A DNA stretch of 64,000 nucleotides from Acanthacorydalis orientalis (Eukaryota > Arthropoda > Insecta > Megaloptera > Corydalidae), in contig CM068322.1 in assembly GCA_034766995.1 (NCBI GenBank), positions 18,358,245 to 18,422,244 on the forward strand, written 5' to 3'. Positions within the stretch are counted from its first letter, which is position 1, and the number at the start of each line of letters is the position of its first letter. The translations under genes and the position numbers were made by a program. Shown here piece after piece: positions 58,194 through 64,000 of this stretch. The notes beneath the pieces are model-generated. The model was not told the origin of the DNA. It saw nothing but the letters and a program-made list of their open reading frames with translations, and did no database searches.

Positions 58194-58522
58194 ATATATT
58201 TTTATAACAGAGGAATAGAAAATCTAAAACTGTATTCCAGTTAATTTAATATTGCGATGACCAATCTTCACTGTTTTGAATCCAAATGTACTCATGAAAC
58301 AAATTCATAAATATTAATTTAAATAAAATGAGAAAAACAATCACGTATGAGAAAAATTTAACCTTAAAATTTAAGATATACAAAATGTCAACAGAAAATT
58401 AATGACAACAAATAGAGAATGTACTCAAAAAAATAAGATACTTCATGTACGATCATCGAATTTAAGGAAGGTGATTTTTTTAGAAACATTACACCACTTC
58501 TATTACGAACAACCACTAATAT

Positions 58523-58524
<2 letters not shown>
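58194..58524. other. AT-rich filler
   Basis: No feature recognised. Confidence 0.45.
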
Positions 58525-58580
<56 letters not shown>

Positions 58581-58586
58581 ATATAA
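58525..58586. repeat. (TA)n microsatellite
   Basis: About 30 TA units with one phase slip. Confidence 0.95.
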
Positions 58587-58639
58587 CATATTTCGAACGA
58601 TTAACAACCTGTCAAAGACTTTATAACCATTCGTATACA

Positions 58640-59030
58640 AACACATACACAGCATCGGCCAAGTTCCATTATTTACGATTGTACATTTGTATACAAATAT
58701 ATTTTAATACGTTACTGGCAGCGTGGACACGGCCATATATCTGATAATGTAAGAGGTCGGACCCATTTCATACGTATATTATACATATATGTGATATAAA
58801 TTACGATTTACTATTTTGGTTTCAATGTAGTTGCGTTTATATTTGGATAGCAACGTTCGCTTGGCCGACACAATCCTCTATAATCTATATTTGGTGTTGC
58901 GGGTATTAGAATTATTGAGAGATTAATTCGAATTCCTAAATACGTTGTCGTTAATTCGGTAATATTACAAACTATGAAGCTGCATCGTACCACTACTATG
59001 CTCTGTCCACCATTCAATCTATTAATCTTT
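58640..59030. other. Moderate-GC island
   Basis: CACAGCATCGGCCAAGTTCC, TACTGGCAGCGTGGACACGG, CTTGGCCGACACAATCCTCT. A 68-codon minus frame (58811-59017) lies in it without recognisable motif. Candidate regulatory DNA. Confidence 0.3.
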
Positions 59031-59097
59031 TAGGTTGACTTTGTTTTAATCATGTTTGAAAAGTTTATTATATCTATCGACATCTACATATCTAAAT

Positions 59098-59160
<63 letters not shown>
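59098..59160. repeat. Compound (AC)n-(TA)n microsatellite
   Basis: (AC)7 followed by about 20 TA units. Confidence 0.95.
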
Positions 59161-59739
59161 ATGTAGAAAAAAATCTATTTAGCTTAGACCTAATCTTATA
59201 AATGTATCTAATACGATTATATTTGGCACAGCCCGAAAATGTAATTAATTGAATCAATTGAATAACTGAAATAAATCTTGTAAATTCAAATGTAATATTC
59301 AATACCATACATTAATATTGAATTTATCGTGATAAATTTGTTTTCAAGTGTATGAAATATTATTGTTTTATAACTCTATAAAAAATTAGTTAAAAACTTA
59401 TCAGTTAATTATATAAAATTAAAAAAAATTCTAAACTTTATTTGTAAGAAAGAATAATATTTTTGGATGATATTAAGTTTTGTGTTTTAAGTATAAAAAA
59501 ATGAATAGAGAGTTGCAAAACAGATATAAACATAATACTTTTTATTCGACGCAATATCTGCAATTTTAAAAATATGTCTCCTGCATACAATTAATATAAA
59601 TTAGCCTATAGATATTTTAAAAGGAATTAATGATTGCTTGTCGAAAATTTATTGTCTTAAAAATTTTAGATTGTCGTCAGCTATAATTTTCCCTCTAAAT
59701 CAGAATAAAGTTTGCCACATTCAATTGTTACACCTACTT
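59161..59739. other. AT-rich filler
   Basis: No feature recognised. Confidence 0.45.
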
Positions 59740-60062
59740 TCACAAATGACTTTTGCACTCTGTCATAAACCAAATATTTCTTTCTGATGAAAAATATTTA
59801 ATAATTAATAAATGATTACTTTCAATTCTCCTTTATGTGAGTTCTAACGACGATTTCACCATCATCAAAGTATAACATAGTAAAAAAAACTGACAAGATT
59901 AATAATTAATTATTAGTCGTTAGATGGATTTTTATTTTGATTCTCCGATGTTGATTGCATTTCCATCGAAATGAACATAGAAGAATCAATAATCATAAAC
60001 GATAAATAACTTATTATTAAATATATGCTTAATAGATGAATGAACAAATCATTTGTAAAAAA
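59740..60062. repeat. Foldback repeat, copy P (both arms)
   Basis: Left arm CTTTCACAAATGACTTTTGC, ACTCTGTCATAAACCAAATA, TTTCTTTCTGATGAAAAATA, TTTAATAATTAATAAATGAT, TCTAACGACGATTTCACCAT, CATC. Right arm ATTGCATTTCCATCGAAATG, AACATAGAAGAATCAATAAT, TTATTATTAAATATATGCTT, GATGAATGAACAAATCATTT. About 80 bp separates the arms, partly another CAAGATTAATAATTAATTAT segment. Confidence 0.55.
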
Positions 60063-61497
60063 ATTCTTTTAAGTGTTTGTAACTACTGAATATACACACA
60101 TAGTGTTAGTATTATTTAAATACTTCTTTTAAACAGCAGACAGTGAAATAATGCAGAAACATTTTACTCAAACAATCGACGAATCTTTTTTTTAAAAAAA
60201 AAACACATTAACACATTTTTTTCTACAGATATTGTAAGGAATTGTATTATTTTTCTCAACAAAAACATTTCTCTATCTATCTGTCTCACACACAGATTTA
60301 TTTCTATATTTTTTTTATTCTTGAATCAAAAATATTTTCTTTAGATTAATCTATTAATCAGTTTCACAAATAAGAAACAATCTGATAATATGATTTTTTA
60401 TGAACACTATTTATATGCTATAATATTTTTGAATTATCAATTATTGTATATTATGAATAATAAAAAAGAATAATATTATATAAAAAGTCAATTAAAGTAA
60501 ATTTATATATATATATATATAATATATACTATTTCTACGATAATGTAGTATTACATTATTTCTTAGATAAGATTGATAAGAAATCTAAATAATTATTAAC
60601 TTGATTTTGTGGGTTGAATTAAATATTTTTAAAGATTTGAAACATTCCAAAGACAGTAGTTCTCTTACTATGCAGTGTAAATATCAACTGATAAACCTTT
60701 CTGTTTCGAAAGAGATATTTTAGATTCTCCAATTTCGTTTTACATAATAAATGTTTTAAAAATATTCTTTAATTTTTAAAACTCCACAAAATTTATTTTA
60801 TTATTTAAAAAGATCAAACTTCTTAACTACAATATCTTAATCCACTCATAAATCACAAAGGATAATGCTTTACTATATTAAACAATATGACATACGGTTT
60901 AAACTTAAGTTTAAACAATATGATATAGTTTGCAACATGAAGTTCTGAACAAAGTATCAAACAATATATTCAATTTCAAATCTCATCTTCAAATAAATGT
61001 CTCTTATTTATAAATAATAATCTTCAGCGATTAATTAACAGAGCTGAATCATTTTCGTACAATTATCTAATAACAAAAAAAAGCTGATGAACGTTGAATA
61101 ATGTTAATTTTATTACACACTAATTTTAATAAAATCTCTCACTCCATTACTCTTTAATTTAATAAAAAAAATGATTGATGAACTTAGACTTTGGAAATAT
61201 AAAAAATGTCTTATGTTTAAGCTCACTTTTTAAATTGAAAACTTACAATAAACTTTACAAATTGGATAATAAAATTTATATTTAATCGGCAAACATTTTT
61301 GATTGTATTTATTTTAATAACATGTATTATTTTTTCTAGATAAGGGTATTTAATTTTATATCAAATATGATTTAAGTATTACAAAATAAAAATGATGTTC
61401 TAATCAAAAAAATCGCATCTTTTAAATAATATAATTAGTTCCATTTAAACAAATAACAACACAGTACTTATTTTTTAAATTGTGTTTTGAAAATTAT

Positions 61498-61502
<5 letters not shown>
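60063..61502. other. AT-rich filler
   Basis: A small TA run at about 60505-60527. No feature recognised. Confidence 0.5.

Positions 61503-61554
<52 letters not shown>
61503..61554. repeat. Compound (TA)n-(CA)n microsatellite
   Basis: About 20 TA units then ACACACACACA. Confidence 0.95.
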
Positions 61555-61689
61555 TGTCTGTAAATAGACATTTATTTTATTAGAAGAGAATCGAGAGACA
61601 AAGAGTTACATATGTGAGAAATACAGGTACATTAAATCTTTGTACACAAAGATAAGTTGACGTATTAGCTTGAATATCACATCAATGTT

Positions 61690-62110
61690 TATTACATTAC
61701 TCGAGTAATAATAATCATTATCATACGTGGAGCATGGGTTCATATCCAGACACAAGAATGTGTTGTGTTGGCATTATGGCTGGTATTTAGTTTGAATTCT
61801 CGATTTGAATACGACGTAATTAATAGAAAAAGATAGTAGAGAACACATACATGTTTATATAATACCACTATCTCATTTTTGTAAATTCGACGAGATTAAA
61901 GCGACAATACTGATAGTTCTCGTGACGTATACAATGGAGGGTGCTTCATCATCAAGACATATTACAGACAAATTAAACATCCCTTCGCATCACTACCTCA
62001 GTACGTTACCATTGCTTATAATATACGAGATGAAATTATGTTCGTGATAATACAGTGCTATTGTTTCGTCCACTGGTACCATTGTTAAAATTATCTACAA
62101 AATGTAATCA
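61690..62110. other. Moderate-GC island
   Basis: ATACGTGGAGCATGGGTTCA, AATTCGACGAGATTAAAGCG, ATGGAGGGTGCTTCATCATC. Merges into an 82-codon plus frame (62055-62303) of mixed composition without recognisable motif. Candidate regulatory DNA. Confidence 0.25.
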
Positions 62111-62303
62111 GTCGCGAAACGCGTTTTATTTTTTTTATATTATGTTTTACTATTATTATTATTTCACCGAAAACATAAAAGAACTCGGTAATGCATTCGC
62201 CGAGAGAGCATTTATTTTGAAACTCGCCAAAAATATGCGATCAGATAAATGTTTTATAGTACAAAATTATACTTTTGATTATTGCATACCAATTTTTAAA
62301 TAA

Positions 62304-63709
62304 AAATTGTATGTACTTGTTTAAACTTTTATCTCATATGCTTGCAAAAATATATGTAAATAATTGTTATTTTTCTAGTAAAACTTTATTCACATATTTT
62401 CAGAAAATATAAAACGATAATAATTAAGAGAATAAAACTGATGCAAGGAATTTGTTACATTTCAATAAGAAAAATAACATATTTTTACACTAAAAAAATA
62501 CAATTCTTTATTGTCAAAAATATAGAAATAAATATCAAGAAAATAAATATTATTAACATAAGAAACTTATCATATTCATTGCCTCTTGACCAAAAAAATC
62601 TTTCAATTTTCGTAAAAAATGGTTTCTTATAACTTGACCTTTTTAATATTTTCCATAATTTTTTTTTTTAGTTTTTTACTCCTCACAGATCAGTATTAAT
62701 TTATTCAAATTCCCTAGAAATTTATTAGGGTACGCTAAAAAATACCATCCATATACCATTTGTGTGTGTGTACATCAACTCCCACACATGCCCACATATC
62801 CATTTCAGTACAATTAGATGACAAATTTATATTCTGAAACAATAGCTCCGAGCCTTTTTGGAATTACCCTTTCGATATTTGATTAATTTCATGTTACACC
62901 GGAAAGTAGAATAATTACGTTTATATATAATTCACGTTAAGTATATATAAACATTAACGATTGAAATAATGCAAAATTCAAATTAATTCAGTTGTTTGTT
63001 TGCATTTTCAATGAATTCCTATTAATCATTTGAATACAGTAGACTGAATAGATCTCCATTGTAAATGATGTCGACTTTTAAATTCTTGTATTTATTTTTT
63101 AATTAAAAATCGTCTCGTGAATATTCATATCAAAAAAAAAAATGTTATTTAAAAATTAACATCAATTTGATTTCAGAGTTAGATTATAAAATTTGCATAT
63201 TTAATATTTAAAGGAAAAATGATTTAGTAATTCTAAAAATATCCAGATCTTAATAGATACGTTAAAGTTTTGTCAAATGGTTTAATGGAATTAATAATTT
63301 AACCAAATATACACATAAAAGAAGTACTGTAGTGATATTACATATTTCAATTTTTTAATAAATAAAAATACGTCTTAAATATGACATTCATATTATTTTA
63401 TTAAAAAAGAATAAAAAAAGTAAAATAAAAAAGAATATAAGAAAAATAAAGCGAAAAATTTAATGATTTACATCAACTACGATTTGAATAATATTTTCAT
63501 ATTTAGGAGTTGGATACTTGAAAAGTTTAAAATAAGAATGCCAATAAACACTATTTGTATTCAGTAATGTGATATTATTTTTTTGAAAAAGTAATGTAGT
63601 TAATCATAAAAAAATGTGAAGTATTTAGAAATAATGTACTTTATAAAAGAACATGTTTTCCTCAATGAATGTATTCTTGAATAAAATTTCACCCAACCTT
63701 CTTCTAAAC
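62304..63709. other. AT-rich filler
   Basis: No feature recognised. Confidence 0.5.
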
Positions 63710-64000
63710 TATATTTTTTTCTAATTAAAAATACTCTACAAAAGATTAGTGATAATTTTTTATTACTTATACGTATTTCAATGGGCACGCTCTCTTCAGA
63801 ATGTTAAAATATAGATAAATGTAAGGTGCACAAATTTTTTTCTCTATTTTCAAGTTAAGGACGATTACATCACAATTGAAATGTATATTAAAAAAAGTCA
63901 AAAACTAATCAATTATTGAACATTTTAGTCAATTTTTTCTATACTTTGTGAAGGAATCACTCATCTGTGAAAGTGAATTTAACAACAGTATTAAAAACTA
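63710..64000. repeat. Foldback repeat, copy Q (both arms, reaches window end)
   Basis: Left arm TTTTTTTCTAATTAAAAATA, TTATTACTTATACGTATTTC, AATGG, centre CTCTTCAGAATGTTAAAATA TAGATA, right arm CACAATTGAAATGTATATTA, AACTAATCAATTATTGAACA, TTTTAGTCAATTTTTTCTAT, CTCATCTGTGAAAGTGAATT, TAACAACAGTATTAAAAAC. The outer right end (GAAAGTGAATTTAA..ACAGTATTA) matches copies B and F. Confidence 0.55.

Noticed and set aside
61728..61755. B-box-like GGGTTCATATCC
   Set aside because: Mismatch at the invariant A of the T loop, no A box and no stems.

Overview
The window is very AT-rich animal DNA, most likely from an insect. The evidence is indirect: dense (TA)n microsatellites often carrying AC or GA blocks, several lineages of degenerate Tc1/mariner transposase, a piggyBac remnant, short non-coding elements, and CpG-containing islands of moderate GC. 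No bacterial gene layout, CRISPR array or convincing tRNA or rRNA gene was seen. The order cannot be fixed; a small AT-rich insect genome such as a hymenopteran would fit, but that is inference.

No complete host protein-coding gene is visible. The best host-gene candidate is a minus-strand terminal exon near 2.08-2.32 kb, with possible 3' UTR sequence down to about 1.85 kb. Otherwise the window resembles a gene desert or the interior of very large introns: AT-rich filler broken by about a dozen moderate-GC, CpG-containing islands (7.1, 8.6, 11.2, 12.4, 21.5, 29.1, 34.5, 36.8, 51.2, 53.2, 55.7, 58.6 and 61.7 kb) that do not read as exons and are candidate regulatory DNA.

Mobile DNA accounts for most interpretable sequence. 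At least five mariner-like lineages are present, all broken: (i) a lineage with ends near 4.79 and 5.96 kb and a second 3' copy at 57.4-58.2 kb; (ii) a full-length minus-strand copy at 54.06-55.33 kb; (iii) a cecropia/Hsmar1-like lineage with two internally deleted copies (29.7-30.26 and 47.06-47.62 kb) and one 5'-truncated copy (33.1-34.04 kb); (iv) a copy at 19.8-20.6 kb; (v) fragments resembling other mariner groups at 56.6-57.1 and 47.7-48.2 kb. A further Tc1/mariner-superfamily element with wider catalytic spacing lies at 26.69-27.95 kb. A piggyBac C-terminal zinc-finger remnant (24.9-25.1 kb) and a piggyBac-type non-autonomous element between TTAA sites (38.74-39.36 kb) complete the recognised DNA transposons.

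Three less familiar repeat classes stand out. The first is a foldback (palindromic) repeat of about 220-330 bp with at least 13 full or half copies spread from one window edge to the other. The second is a dispersed repeat ending in a GC-rich GAGCGAGCG-type tail and a final (C/T)TAGT. The third is a probable tRNA-derived SINE at about 45.84-46.10 kb whose tail is a (TA)n microsatellite. These are the parts most likely to be undescribed.
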